The notes under the pieces: generated by a model
Databases searched by the model: none
Seen by the model: only the letters and a program-made list of their open reading frames with translations
Told to the model about the DNA's origin: nothing
In this document: in pieces, positions 1-7,492 of the stretch
How positions within the stretch are numbered: the first letter of the stretch is position 1
Layout: the number at the start of each line of letters is the position of its first letter
Assembly (NCBI GenBank): GCA_046302855.1
Contig: JBKCHH010000004.1
Span: 1 to 29,839 of the forward strand
DNA: 29,839 bases
Direction: 5' to 3'
From: JBKCHH01 sp046302855
Lineage (GTDB): Bacteria; Pseudomonadota; Alphaproteobacteria; Rickettsiales; UBA8987
Program-made: the position numbers and the translations under genes

Positions 1-2
1 TA

Positions 3-491
3 TCTGGCATTTTTTATATGCTGGCAGTAAAATATTGGGAAAGGATGAACATACCTTCCAGTAAAAAAGAAGATGAAGATAGCTTCCCCTACAAGCTAGC
101 AAAAAAAGCCTATCAGTTTGATAAGAAAAATATCGAGAATAAAATTCTATTTTCCCGTGCCAATTTTGAAAAAAATGAGCTAAAAAAAGCTGAAGAGCTG
201 GCAAAAGATGCACTTAATCAAAAAGAAAGGGCAGATGTTTTAGATTTGCTAATTAAAATTGAGCAGAAAAAACAGGCTCCAAATGAAAAGACAATAGAAG
301 GGTATAGGGCAATTTTAAAAAAACTGGGAACAAAATTTGGCTTTATTTGCCTAAATTGTTTTGTAGAAACAAACGCTTACCATCTTCATTGCAATAGTTG
401 TGATTCTTTAAATGAAATTGCTTTTGTGGATGATTTAAACCCATATAAACTTATCTCTAAAAAACATTTAGATGTTGCAACTAAAAATTAG
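3..491 (+). CDS. HemY/LapB-like TPR protein with C-terminal zinc ribbon, 5'-truncated by window edge
   Basis: The reading frame is open to the left edge of the window (S-G-I-F-Y precede the first ATG at 18), so this is the C-terminal part of a longer gene, not a 157-residue protein. What remains is rich in Lys/Glu helices that look like tetratricopeptide repeats, followed by a small rubredoxin-like zinc ribbon with two Cys-x2-Cys pairs (CLNC and CNSC, 12 residues between them). TPRs ending in such a ribbon are typical of alphaproteobacterial HemY-like proteins and of LapB, which are membrane-associated envelope scaffold proteins. The N-terminal membrane segments that would tell these apart lie outside the window. 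The gene is followed after 55 bp by rpmE. Confidence 0.6.
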   Translation, partial: SGIFYMLAVKYWERMNIPSSKKEDEDSFPYKLAKKAYQFDKKNIENKILFSRANFEKNELKKAEELAKDALNQKERADVLDLLIKIEQKKQAPNEKTIEGYRAILKKLGTKFGFICLNCFVETNAYHLHCNSCDSLNEIAFVDDLNPYKLISKKHLDVATKN

Positions 492-546
492 TAATATATA
501 CAGCCATTCTTATTTTTGAAGAAATTGAACTAAGTGGTAATATATT

Positions 547-774
547 ATGAAAAAAAACATTCACCCAAATTATAAAACTCTTTTAGTAAAATTCCCAGAT
601 GGCGAATCTTTCGAAACAAGGTCCACCTATAAGGGTGATTATTTGCAATTAGACATCCGCCCAGAAGCTCACCCCGCTTGGAACAAAAACAAGGGTGCTT
701 TTTTAAATAAAAAGGCTGGTAAGGTTGCAAGTTTTGCTAAAAAATTCGGTTCAATAGGAATGAAGGGCGAATAA
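547..774 (+). CDS. rpmE: 50S ribosomal protein L31
   Basis: A 75-residue basic protein with the L31 hallmarks: it opens MKKNIHPNY, has a TRSTYKGD segment, the HPAW motif about two thirds along, and ends with the FAKKFG block (KVASFAKKFGSIG). Bacterial L31 joins the two ribosomal subunits through intersubunit bridge B1b. This copy has no cysteines, so it is the zinc-independent (C-minus) form, as is usual in Alphaproteobacteria. Length is normal for the family. It lies between the HemY/LapB-like gene and an ABC ATPase gene that starts 14 bp downstream on the same strand, so the three may be cotranscribed. Confidence 0.93.
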   Translation: MKKNIHPNYKTLLVKFPDGESFETRSTYKGDYLQLDIRPEAHPAWNKNKGAFLNKKAGKVASFAKKFGSIGMKGE

Positions 775-788
775 AATTCAAGTTTTCT

Positions 789-1511
789 ATGAAAACTCCT
801 AAAGTAATTTCCATAAAAAATGTCTCTAAAAGTTTTGGAAAAAACTTGGTTTTAGATAATGTAAGTCTTGAGATTAAAAAGGGCGAAATATTTGGGCTAA
901 TTGGCCTAAATGGGGCTGGAAAATCTACCTTAATAAAATTAATTCTAGGTTTACTAAAAAATAAAAATGGCGAAATTAGCGTTTTTAATAAGGCGGTTGA
1001 TTCAGTTGAGGCAAAAAAAACATATCTTTTCTTGCCAGAAAAATTCAATCCATCTGGCTACTTAAAAGGCAAGGAATACCTATCTCTTAGCGTTCAATAT
1101 TACGGCAAAAAATACAATGTTGCAAAGGCAGAAGAAATTGTAGAAAAGTTAAAGCTAAAAAAAGATTTCCTACAACATTCCATTAAAAAATACTCCAAAG
1201 GAATGGGGCAAAAAATTGGTTTGGCATCCGCTTTTTTGGCAGAGGTTCCGCTACTTATTTTGGATGAGCCCATGAGCGGGCTTGACCCACTAGCCAGAGT
1301 ATCCCTAAAAGAAGCCCTGCAAGACTATGTAAAAAATGGTGGTAGCGTGTTTTTTAGCTCCCACATTCTTTCAGACATAGATGAAATCTGCGATGAAATT
1401 GCCATTTTGCACAATGGGCATATTCTATATCAAGGTACACCAAAGGGTTGCAAAGAAAAATATGAACAAAAATCTCTTGAAAAATCTTTTTTAAAGGTGA
1501 TAGATAACTAA
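789..1511 (+). CDS. ABC transporter ATP-binding protein (ABC-2/CcmA-like)
   Basis: A 240-residue ABC ATPase with every motif intact: Walker A GLNGAGKST (about residues 38-46), signature YSKGMGQK replacing canonical LSGGQ (SKGMGQ, usual in the CcmA/NodI/ABC-2 export group), Walker B LLILDEP followed by the D-loop SGLDP, and the H-loop SSH. It is the cytoplasmic ATP-hydrolysing subunit of an exporter. No membrane permease gene is adjacent, since the next gene is an AsmA-like protein, so its partner must be encoded elsewhere or the subunit works alone. It begins 14 bp after rpmE and ends 18 bp before the next start, consistent with one transcription unit. The substrate cannot be told. Confidence 0.88.
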   Translation: MKTPKVISIKNVSKSFGKNLVLDNVSLEIKKGEIFGLIGLNGAGKSTLIKLILGLLKNKNGEISVFNKAVDSVEAKKTYLFLPEKFNPSGYLKGKEYLSLSVQYYGKKYNVAKAEEIVEKLKLKKDFLQHSIKKYSKGMGQKIGLASAFLAEVPLLILDEPMSGLDPLARVSLKEALQDYVKNGGSVFFSSHILSDIDEICDEIAILHNGHILYQGTPKGCKEKYEQKSLEKSFLKVIDN

Positions 1512-1529
1512 AAATAAATTATAAAAACC

Positions 1530-2291
1530 ATGAAACTATTAAAAATTCTTCTAATTACCTTTGCTATTATAATTCTAGCCCTGCTTGCCATATTCTTTTT
1601 CGCAAGGGATGAAATTATTACCTCTGCCATAAATAAGGCGGGCGATAAGATACTAAAAACAGATGTCTCGGTAAAATCCGTTCATTCTAGCCTATCAGAT
1701 GGCTCTATAGAAATTATCAATTTTAAAATATCCAACCCCGGCAACGGCTTTGCAGGTGATACTCTAGCCAAATTCGCCACAGTTGAAGTGCAGGTTGAAA
1801 AGGCGAGCGTTTTTTCAGATGTAATAGTTATAAAAAATGTAATTATTAATGCCCCAGAATTTTATTATGAGTTTGATAAGGATGGCAAAAGCAATATAAA
1901 TACCCTGCTAGAAAATTTAAAATCAGAAGTCACTACTTCTTCTGCCCATGAAAAGGCTGAGGTTAAAGAGGCAATTAGCAAAAAGGTTGTTATTAAAAAC
2001 CTAGAAATTAACTCGGCTAAGGTTGCGGTTTCTTCTAAATTTGCAGGGGTTGCTTTGCAAAAAGAAATCAATATTCCAAATATTAAGCTAACTAACCTTG
2101 GCACAGAAGGTAGCCCAACTACCTGTGGCAAGGTTGCAGAAGAGTTATCTGCCGTTGTTTTAGATGGTATTACCAAATCAAGCGAATTCAAGCAACTATT
2201 TTATTTCAAAAAACTAGGTGATGATAAACTGCAAGAAAAAATCAATAAGAGTATCGAAAAACTGGGTGGCAAGCTAAACAAGCTGTTTTAG
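1530..2291 (+). CDS. AsmA-like envelope protein with N-terminal membrane anchor
   Basis: A 253-residue protein with one hydrophobic segment at residues 3-26 (rich in Leu, Ile, Ala, Phe) and the rest apparently periplasmic. After the anchor it has an alternating beta-rich region (VSVKSVHSSLSDGSIEIINF, then FKISNP) typical of the AsmA superfamily, whose large members form lipid-conducting beta grooves between the membranes. This one is far shorter than AsmA, TamB or YhdP, so it would be a minimal or accessory member. The C-terminal third (TNLGTEGSPTT then helical) shows no recognised motif. It lies 18 bp after the ABC ATPase on the same strand and is probably cotranscribed. Assignment rests on overall pattern and not on catalytic residues. 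Confidence 0.6.
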   Translation: MKLLKILLITFAIIILALLAIFFFARDEIITSAINKAGDKILKTDVSVKSVHSSLSDGSIEIINFKISNPGNGFAGDTLAKFATVEVQVEKASVFSDVIVIKNVIINAPEFYYEFDKDGKSNINTLLENLKSEVTTSSAHEKAEVKEAISKKVVIKNLEINSAKVAVSSKFAGVALQKEINIPNIKLTNLGTEGSPTTCGKVAEELSAVVLDGITKSSEFKQLFYFKKLGDDKLQEKINKSIEKLGGKLNKLF

Positions 2292-2316
2292 TTTTCTAAT
2301 CATTTATTCCATGTGA

Positions 2317-2337
2317 ACTGTATGCAAGCAATACAGT
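2317..2337. terminator. Hairpin between convergent genes, possible bidirectional terminator
   Basis: A perfect 7-bp inverted repeat, ACTGTAT and ATACAGT separated by 7 bases, lies in the 80-bp gap between the AsmA-like gene (+) and the RDD gene (-). Its place between two converging 3' ends suits a transcription terminator for both. There is no clear T-run on either side, so rho-independent action is uncertain. Confidence 0.35.
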
Positions 2338-2371
2338 GTATTAAAAGGCACAAAAATATAATCTCTTGCTT

Positions 2372-3115
2372 CTAATTCCTTAACAAAAACAAAATCACCA
2401 CCAGAAATATTATTAATATAAGGGTAGAGCGAAGGTTGTATTTTAGTTGCCTATCCACATTTATAGGATTTTTAGAAACCACCACTGTGTTAGCTAGCTT
2501 ATCTTGCCAGCCCTGCACTCTAGGGCTAAAATAGGCAGCAAATAGGCCAAAACCAAAGGGGAGTAAAGCAACTATATAGCCCAAAAATCTAATTAAAAAC
2601 TGCGTTTTACTTGGTTTTTTGTAAGTATCGGCATCAACAATTTTTAGGCGGAAAAGCATCTTACCCGGAGTGGCAGAAAATTTAAACCAAAATAGCACAA
2701 AGAATACGCCATATAAGGCTACTTGAACAATAATAGAAACTAAATTCCCCGCCAAAAAGACGCTACTAGAATAGTAATCCTTCAATTTAGCAGCACATTC
2801 TTGCTGGCTAACCCCTTGGCACAGGTTTAATAAATCCATTGGATTTATTCCTTTAGGTAAAATACTCTGCCAAAAAAATGATAGATAAAATACTACCAAG
2901 ACTAAAAGCAAGGAATCTAAAAAGAAAGCGTTCATTCTTTCGCTAAAAGAAGCATACCTTTCATAAGGAATAACCGCCCCTTCCAAAATATTTTCTGGCT
3001 TTATTGCCAGCTTTTGAAATTTTTTTTCTACCTGCGAGCGAATAGAAAGGGCATTAGCAAAGCCAATTAGTTTGTTAGATACTGCCTCTAATTTTGAATT
3101 GTTTTTATTATCCAT
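2372..3115 (-). CDS. RDD family membrane protein
   Basis: A 247-residue membrane protein of the RDD family. The domain begins near residue 50 with FSERMNAFFLDSLLL, the degenerate form of the Arg-Asp-Asp first helix, and continues through hydrophobic helices. Two family signatures follow: SATPGKMLFRLKIVD and, near the end, RVQGWQDKLANTVVV. The first 50 residues are a polar, probably cytoplasmic extension. The family's function is mostly unknown; some members affect salt tolerance or transport. A longer frame reaches to 3211 but would run into the divergent hydrolase gene, so the ATG at 3115 is preferred. A last hydrophobic stretch sits at the C terminus. It is divergently arranged with the alpha/beta hydrolase across 50 bp. 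Confidence 0.8.
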   Translation of the reverse strand: MDNKNNSKLEAVSNKLIGFANALSIRSQVEKKFQKLAIKPENILEGAVIPYERYASFSERMNAFFLDSLLLVLVVFYLSFFWQSILPKGINPMDLLNLCQGVSQQECAAKLKDYYSSSVFLAGNLVSIIVQVALYGVFFVLFWFKFSATPGKMLFRLKIVDADTYKKPSKTQFLIRFLGYIVALLPFGFGLFAAYFSPRVQGWQDKLANTVVVSKNPINVDRQLKYNLRSTLILIIFLVVILFLLRN

Positions 3116-3165
3116 TGATAATGATATATTTTTAAAATAATCATATACTATAAAACTTATTATAT

Positions 3166-4074
3166 ATGGAAGAAAAAAAAATTCCCCCAAAAATCCCAAA
3201 AAAAATTGCATGCCACGATTTAGATGGCTCCTTTAGTCACAATATGGCATATTACGAATGGGAGGCTACAGGGAAATTCAAGCATCATGTTATTTGTCTG
3301 CACGCCCTAACCCACAATGGGCGAATGTTCGATTATTTGGCGAAAAACCTTTCACAGCACGGCTTTCATGTAATCTGCCCAGATATAGTAGGCAGGGGCA
3401 AAAGTGATTATCTAATAGATAAAACCCATTATGGTTATCCACTATATGTAAAAAGTGTGTTTGAGCTAATTGATAGGCTGGGCTTAAAAAAGGTGCATAT
3501 TGTTGGCACCTCTATGGGTGGCATTATAGCCACTATGATTACAGGTAGCGAAAGGAACTTAAAAGAAAATATCGTGCAAAAACTGGTTTTAAATGATGTT
3601 GGCCCCTTTATCCCCAAAGAGGCGATTAAAAGAATATCTGAATATGTTGGCAAAAGGCTAGAGTTTGATGATTTGGAACATGAAAAAAGGGCTTTAAGGC
3701 TGGTGTTTAAAGATTTTGGACTATTTAACAAAAAAGAACATGAGGAGCATTTTTTTGAGCATTACATTCAAAAACTACCCAGTGGAAATTATAACTTAAA
3801 TTATGACCCTGCAATTTCGCTTGCCTATATTAATAAAAGGGGCAAGCCAAGAATGGCATTTGATTTTGCCTTTTGGGAAGTGTGGGAAAAGATTATTTGC
3901 GAGGTTATGGTAATAAGGGGTGAAAAATCAGATCTTTTACTACAAGAAACTCTTGGGCAAATGTGCGAATCTAAAAATATAAAAAAAACCCTCATCATCA
4001 ATGATGTAGGCCACGCCCCCATGCTAATGGAAAGTAGCGAAATTCACGAGGTAAGGGAATTTTTGGAGCGGTAA
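3166..4074 (+). CDS. Alpha/beta hydrolase
   Basis: A 302-residue soluble alpha/beta-hydrolase fold protein. Visible are the oxyanion strand region (VICLHALTHNGRMFDYL), the DIVGRGKSD turn, the nucleophile elbow GTSMGG with the catalytic Ser, and the catalytic His in NDVGHAPML near the C terminus. An Asp in the GEKSDLL segment before it is the likely acid. HALTHNGR and GRGKS resemble esterase/lipase-like alphaproteobacterial hydrolases. The first 20 residues are Lys/Pro-rich and start with MEEKKIPPKIPKK; there is no signal peptide, so it is cytoplasmic. Substrate unknown. The 5' end shares a 50-bp divergent promoter region with the RDD gene. Confidence 0.85.
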   Translation: MEEKKIPPKIPKKIACHDLDGSFSHNMAYYEWEATGKFKHHVICLHALTHNGRMFDYLAKNLSQHGFHVICPDIVGRGKSDYLIDKTHYGYPLYVKSVFELIDRLGLKKVHIVGTSMGGIIATMITGSERNLKENIVQKLVLNDVGPFIPKEAIKRISEYVGKRLEFDDLEHEKRALRLVFKDFGLFNKKEHEEHFFEHYIQKLPSGNYNLNYDPAISLAYINKRGKPRMAFDFAFWEVWEKIICEVMVIRGEKSDLLLQETLGQMCESKNIKKTLIINDVGHAPMLMESSEIHEVREFLER

Positions 4075-4118
4075 GCATAAAAACTACTATGGCTTTAACA
4101 CAATTTTAACCTTAGTTC

Positions 4119-4136
4119 TATATCCAAACGGATATA
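4119..4136 (+). promoter_or_regulatory. Inverted repeat abutting the start codon of the kinase-like gene
   Basis: TATATCC and GGATATA, separated by AAAC, form a perfect 7-bp inverted repeat. Its last base is the A of the ATG at 4136. As RNA it would form a hairpin over the initiation region; as DNA it could be an operator. The only purine-rich stretch near the start, GGATAT, is inside the stem. Confidence 0.35.
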
Positions 4137-4975
4137 TGACCACTATTGCACAAAAAATAATTGATATTCAAGCAAATCAAGAACCTATAGGAGGAGGAAA
4201 GGGGGGGGGTGTATTTAAACTTAAAGATGGTTGGTTATTAAAAGTGGGGTATAGCCTTGCTAAAAAAATTAATAAAGGTAACCAGGCACTTGAAGATTTA
4301 TCATTAAATTTAAATCTAAATATTACTCAAGCGGTTAATGGCGAGATTTACTCTTTAAATACATTTGATCCACAAGATAATATATCTATTATACAATATG
4401 TTCCCAATCAAAAACATCCTGATTTTAAAAAGGAGCAAAAAAAGATAGAAGATTTTCCACTTTCCGCTTATGTTTTATTAATTGGGCAAATGATGGATGC
4501 TATTGCTAACGGGCTTTATCCAGATTTAATAGGAGCAAATATTTTAGTTAATTATGAAGAACAAAGTTTTCAATTAATAGATAGTTTTACAAGCCAAAGA
4601 AGAGCTCTTATTAATTACAATGTTAATGAGGCTAATGGCCTTAATGACGCCTATTGTGACGCACTTTCTTTTCGGTTGACTAAATTAGGTGGTTATCGAT
4701 TATATAATGCTAATGATCTCCTGATGTATCAGAAGATGTTACAAAAACTTAATCCAGCAATTACATGCATGGACTTTAAACCCTATGAATCAGGGGAGCA
4801 AGATTTAAATTTACAATTTCCACCATTTAATACAACGGACTTAGGCCTTATTACAGAAATCCCACTTTCTGCAGATATTGATACATTAATAGGGCAACTA
4901 GATATAATAGAAAAAAGTTTTCCACCTCACCCAATTTGTTATTTACCAGATATAACCGCCCAAAAAAAAAGATAA
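4136..4975 (+). CDS. Protein-kinase-like fold protein, possible effector
   Basis: A 279-residue protein whose family I do not recognise. In its first 150 residues the order and spacing of motifs follow a protein kinase: a glycine-rich loop at residues 19-25 (GGGKGGG), a candidate beta-3 lysine K36 in LLKVG, a hinge-like IIQYVPN around 85-91, a catalytic-loop-like PDLIGAN with D130 and N135 (Asp-x4-Asn as in HRDxxxxN), and D149 in LIDSF at the DFG position, 14 residues after N135. The HRD His/Arg and the DFG Gly are missing, so it is an atypical kinase or pseudokinase. No signal peptide or membrane helix. It favours TTA/CTT for Leu and GGA for Gly, whereas neighbours favour CTA/TTG and GGC, suggesting separate origin. 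A G9 tract encodes part of the glycine loop. A bacterial effector or regulatory kinase is inference. Confidence 0.5.
   Translation: MTTIAQKIIDIQANQEPIGGGKGGGVFKLKDGWLLKVGYSLAKKINKGNQALEDLSLNLNLNITQAVNGEIYSLNTFDPQDNISIIQYVPNQKHPDFKKEQKKIEDFPLSAYVLLIGQMMDAIANGLYPDLIGANILVNYEEQSFQLIDSFTSQRRALINYNVNEANGLNDAYCDALSFRLTKLGGYRLYNANDLLMYQKMLQKLNPAITCMDFKPYESGEQDLNLQFPPFNTTDLGLITEIPLSADIDTLIGQLDIIEKSFPPHPICYLPDITAQKKR
4201..4209 (+). repeat. Poly-G (G9) tract in coding sequence
   Basis: Nine consecutive G in an AT-rich genome, inside the 5' part of the kinase-like gene (codons 22-25). Loss of one G leads to a stop 10 codons after the tract; gain of one leads to TAA two codons after it. This is the structure of a contingency (phase-variable) locus; whether it varies is unknown. 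Confidence 0.6.
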
Positions 4976-4979
4976 ACCC

Positions 4980-5729
4980 CTACCCAATAGTCCTTAGCCC
5001 CCTTTTTACAATTTTTTGAGTGTGGGGGGAATGGTTGGTTTCAACTAGCCATCTTTCGCATAAATTAGTTACAAATTCTGGAGCAGATTTGCTGGCGTCA
5101 TTTAGCCAGTTGCCAACGGATAGCTGAACATATTTGCTAGAATCTGCTTTCAAAGGCTCTAGTATTGGTAGGGCTAGTTCAGGATTGGTTTTTAAAATTT
5201 CTATATGTTTGCACCATACGCCACGCGGCCTTATAGCCTCACTGGCAAACCGCCGAATATTAGCAGAACTATCTAAAGCCCAGTTGGATAATATCAAAAT
5301 CGCCTCATTCAAATTGTTAGCAATTTCTTCCCTTACAAACCACCAAGCATTTTCACGCACGGCTACATTGCTATCATTTGCAAGGGGCTTAATTTTCTCC
5401 AACCTTTCTTGTAAAGATATTTCAGGAATTAGTGAAATAACGCCACAAGCAAGGGTGCGAACCATATCTGATTGATGATTTTGTAATCTATCCACCCCTT
5501 TTTCCCCAAGCTCCTTAAATAAAATTTGTGATGCCTGTTTTATTTTTTTGGTGAAGGGCAAATTACTATCAATTACTTGATGTGTTGGTGTAATATTTTT
5601 TAGTAGTTTATTGATATCTATAGCTAAAAACTCAACTAAATTTAATGATTCTATCTCGCCATTATTTAGCTGTTTTAGAATTTCTGGAGGGATATTTTTT
5701 ATACTTCTAGAGCCTTTTCTTTTTTGCAT
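4980..5729 (-). CDS. alkC: AlkC-like DNA alkylation repair protein (HEAT repeats)
   Basis: A 249-residue all-helical protein matching the HEAT-repeat DNA alkylation-repair family (AlkC type). Diagnostic stretches include MVRTLACG, NVAVRENAWWFVR, the strongly conserved RRFASEAIRPRGVW followed by CKH, LPILEPLKADSSKYVQ, and GNWLNDASKS. Known AlkC enzymes are DNA glycosylases that excise alkylated bases such as 3-methyladenine without flipping the base out. Here the protein ends after the helical domain, so the Ig-like domain of some members is absent. The first 45 residues are less conserved. The frame extends to 5798, overlapping the divergent GNAT gene; the ATG at 5729 (MQKRKGSRS) is preferred because it begins at the family's usual N terminus. 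Confidence 0.78.
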   Translation of the reverse strand: MQKRKGSRSIKNIPPEILKQLNNGEIESLNLVEFLAIDINKLLKNITPTHQVIDSNLPFTKKIKQASQILFKELGEKGVDRLQNHQSDMVRTLACGVISLIPEISLQERLEKIKPLANDSNVAVRENAWWFVREEIANNLNEAILILSNWALDSSANIRRFASEAIRPRGVWCKHIEILKTNPELALPILEPLKADSSKYVQLSVGNWLNDASKSAPEFVTNLCERWLVETNHSPHTQKIVKRGLRTIG

Positions 5730-5797
5730 AGTAATATAGAAATACTTGAAAATCTTATTCATTACCAGTAAAGCACAGCAAAAAATACTTGTAAACA

Positions 5798-6223
5798 ATG
5801 AGTAGAATAAAAGAACTAAAAACCATTTCAGAACTCTCGCAAGCCTTTTTGCTTGCCTATAAGTTATATCCGCAAATGAAAGAGGCGGAATTTATAGAAA
5901 AAGTGCAAGAGATGCTAAAAGAAAATTATCGCATATTGGGTGCAGTAGAGGGCGAAAAAATTATCGCTATAGTTGGCTACAGGGTTGGGTTGCGTTTATA
6001 TTGTGGCAAGTATCTGCATATTGATAACTTAATTGTGGCAGAAGATATAAGGCAAAAGGGCTTGGCATCTGAATTAATAAAACATTTGAAAGACCTAGCA
6101 AAAAAGCACAAGTGCAACACCATTTTAGCAGATACGCAACTTGCCAACCACAAGGCACAAAAGCTATTTCTTAAAAACGGCTTTTACATGCGTGGCTTTC
6201 ACATGAAGTGCGATGAGTTTTAA
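5798..6223 (+). CDS. GNAT family N-acetyltransferase
   Basis: A 141-residue GNAT-fold protein. Acetyl-CoA binding is indicated by the motif A region, LHIDNLIVAEDIRQKGLASELIKHL: beta-4 (IDNLIV) followed by the pyrophosphate loop QKGLAS in place of Q/RxxGxG/A. Motif B follows as ANHKAQKLFLKNGF, typical of the C-terminal part. The substrate cannot be read from the sequence; small single-domain GNATs of this kind modify amines, antibiotics or protein N termini. It sits between an AlkC-like gene (divergent, 68 bp) and a DUF2336 gene (convergent, 7 bp), with no operon partner. Confidence 0.85.
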   Translation: MSRIKELKTISELSQAFLLAYKLYPQMKEAEFIEKVQEMLKENYRILGAVEGEKIIAIVGYRVGLRLYCGKYLHIDNLIVAEDIRQKGLASELIKHLKDLAKKHKCNTILADTQLANHKAQKLFLKNGFYMRGFHMKCDEF

Positions 6224-6230
6224 GAAGGCA

Positions 6231-7406
6231 CTAAACAATTTTCTCTGGCCCGTTTTTAATATATTCCGACATTAACTTAACAAAATATTCCATACCCTGC
6301 ACGGTTTTGTAATTGCCGTTTCTAATATTTACATCCACTAGATACCTTAAAAACCGTGATTTGTTTTCAAATTTTGAAGAATCATTTAGTGCCATTTGCC
6401 TTAATAACAAAATAGTAGCGTTGCGGAAATCTTTTGGCCAAGCAATATTTTCTAATATCTTGATAAAAGGAACCCTATCTTGCGATTTTATTGCCTCATC
6501 CACCACCTTTAGCTGTTGGTTGGTTATTTTACACAGGGCATATTTGAAAAAGAACATATCACCCCTACATAGTGCCTTTATCATAATAGAAAACTTTAAC
6601 CTATCTGCTTCAAATAGGTGATCCACCAAATGGATAATTTTTTCCTTATCTTCGCTATTATCAATTAAGTCTAGGGTTAGTTTTTCACGCGATTCATCAA
6701 CAGCGGAAGAAACAGATTCGTTGCTATCAAAAGAAACATTGGTTAAATTATACTGTTTTTTAATTACATTTTTTAGCTCATCTGAAACAAAATTTAGTAA
6801 TTTTTCGGCAATTGATGGCTCTAAATTTCTTTGTTTTACTAGAGTTTCTAAAATGGGGGAAGAATTTCTAAAATCAGTAATGATTTTATTGTAATTATCA
6901 TTAGAAATAAAGGCATTTTGGTTGGCAACTAGGTCTATTACAACATCTTCATTGTGCGTTTCTATTAGCTTAGTTGAAACCTTGTCAGATACTTTTTTAC
7001 GGTTAGAAATTGAACGAAGGGAGGTAGTTTCTATAATTGAATCAATTAGTTGAATAATATCTTCGTCAGATAAAATATTGGAAAACTGTAGTATTGGGTT
7101 GGCTACTTCTGGCACATCATAAGCTAGTTTTAGAGCTATGTGATGGGGCAAATTTTCATTTTCTTTTAGTTCTTCCGAAATGGTTTTTCTTATAATTAAT
7201 TGGGTATCGTTAGCTAGAATTTGCAAAATATCAAAAACTATATTTGCCTGTGAGCCTTCATAGGCATCATAGTTCATTAAATCGCAAATATTTTTGCAAA
7301 GGATAATTTTATTTTCAAGCGTGGGAGATTTATGATAAAGATCACTAATTTTAACTAAACTTTCCTTAAGATTTTGGTTGGCAGGTTTTTTAGTATAATC
7401 TATCAT
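6231..7406 (-). CDS. DUF2336 domain protein
   Basis: A 391-residue protein rich in short helices. The central region fits DUF2336, a largely alphaproteobacterial domain: the run PEVANPILQFSNILSDEDII (about residues 100-120) is the typical signature, flanked by repeated helices on either side that resemble HEAT-like repeats (for example the AFISNDNYNKII and NLEPSIAEKLL segments). No membrane segment and no enzymatic motif is visible. The domain's function is not established in general. The gene stands alone, converging on the GNAT gene (7 bp between stops) and diverging from midA across 86 bp. Confidence 0.75.
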   Translation of the reverse strand: MIDYTKKPANQNLKESLVKISDLYHKSPTLENKIILCKNICDLMNYDAYEGSQANIVFDILQILANDTQLIIRKTISEELKENENLPHHIALKLAYDVPEVANPILQFSNILSDEDIIQLIDSIIETTSLRSISNRKKVSDKVSTKLIETHNEDVVIDLVANQNAFISNDNYNKIITDFRNSSPILETLVKQRNLEPSIAEKLLNFVSDELKNVIKKQYNLTNVSFDSNESVSSAVDESREKLTLDLIDNSEDKEKIIHLVDHLFEADRLKFSIMIKALCRGDMFFFKYALCKITNQQLKVVDEAIKSQDRVPFIKILENIAWPKDFRNATILLLRQMALNDSSKFENKSRFLRYLVDVNIRNGNYKTVQGMEYFVKLMSEYIKNGPEKIV

Positions 7407-7492
7407 AATTTATAAACTGTAATGATGTTTTATCTTTAACTTCTATTTTTTACTATAATTTTATTCAACATCTATTTTATAATTTTAATAAT

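Noticed and set aside
737..1048. A 103-codon minus-strand frame opposite the ABC ATPase
   Set aside because: Fully antisense to the Walker A region of a clear ABC protein.
3115..3211. N-terminal extension of the RDD protein to 3211
   Set aside because: It would overlap the start of the divergent hydrolase gene and leave no promoter room; the internal ATG at 3115 gives a normal RDD protein.
5729..5798. N-terminal extension of the AlkC-like protein to 5798
   Set aside because: The extra 23 residues are hydrophobic and would run to the first base of the GNAT start codon; the ATG at 5729 gives the family's usual N terminus.
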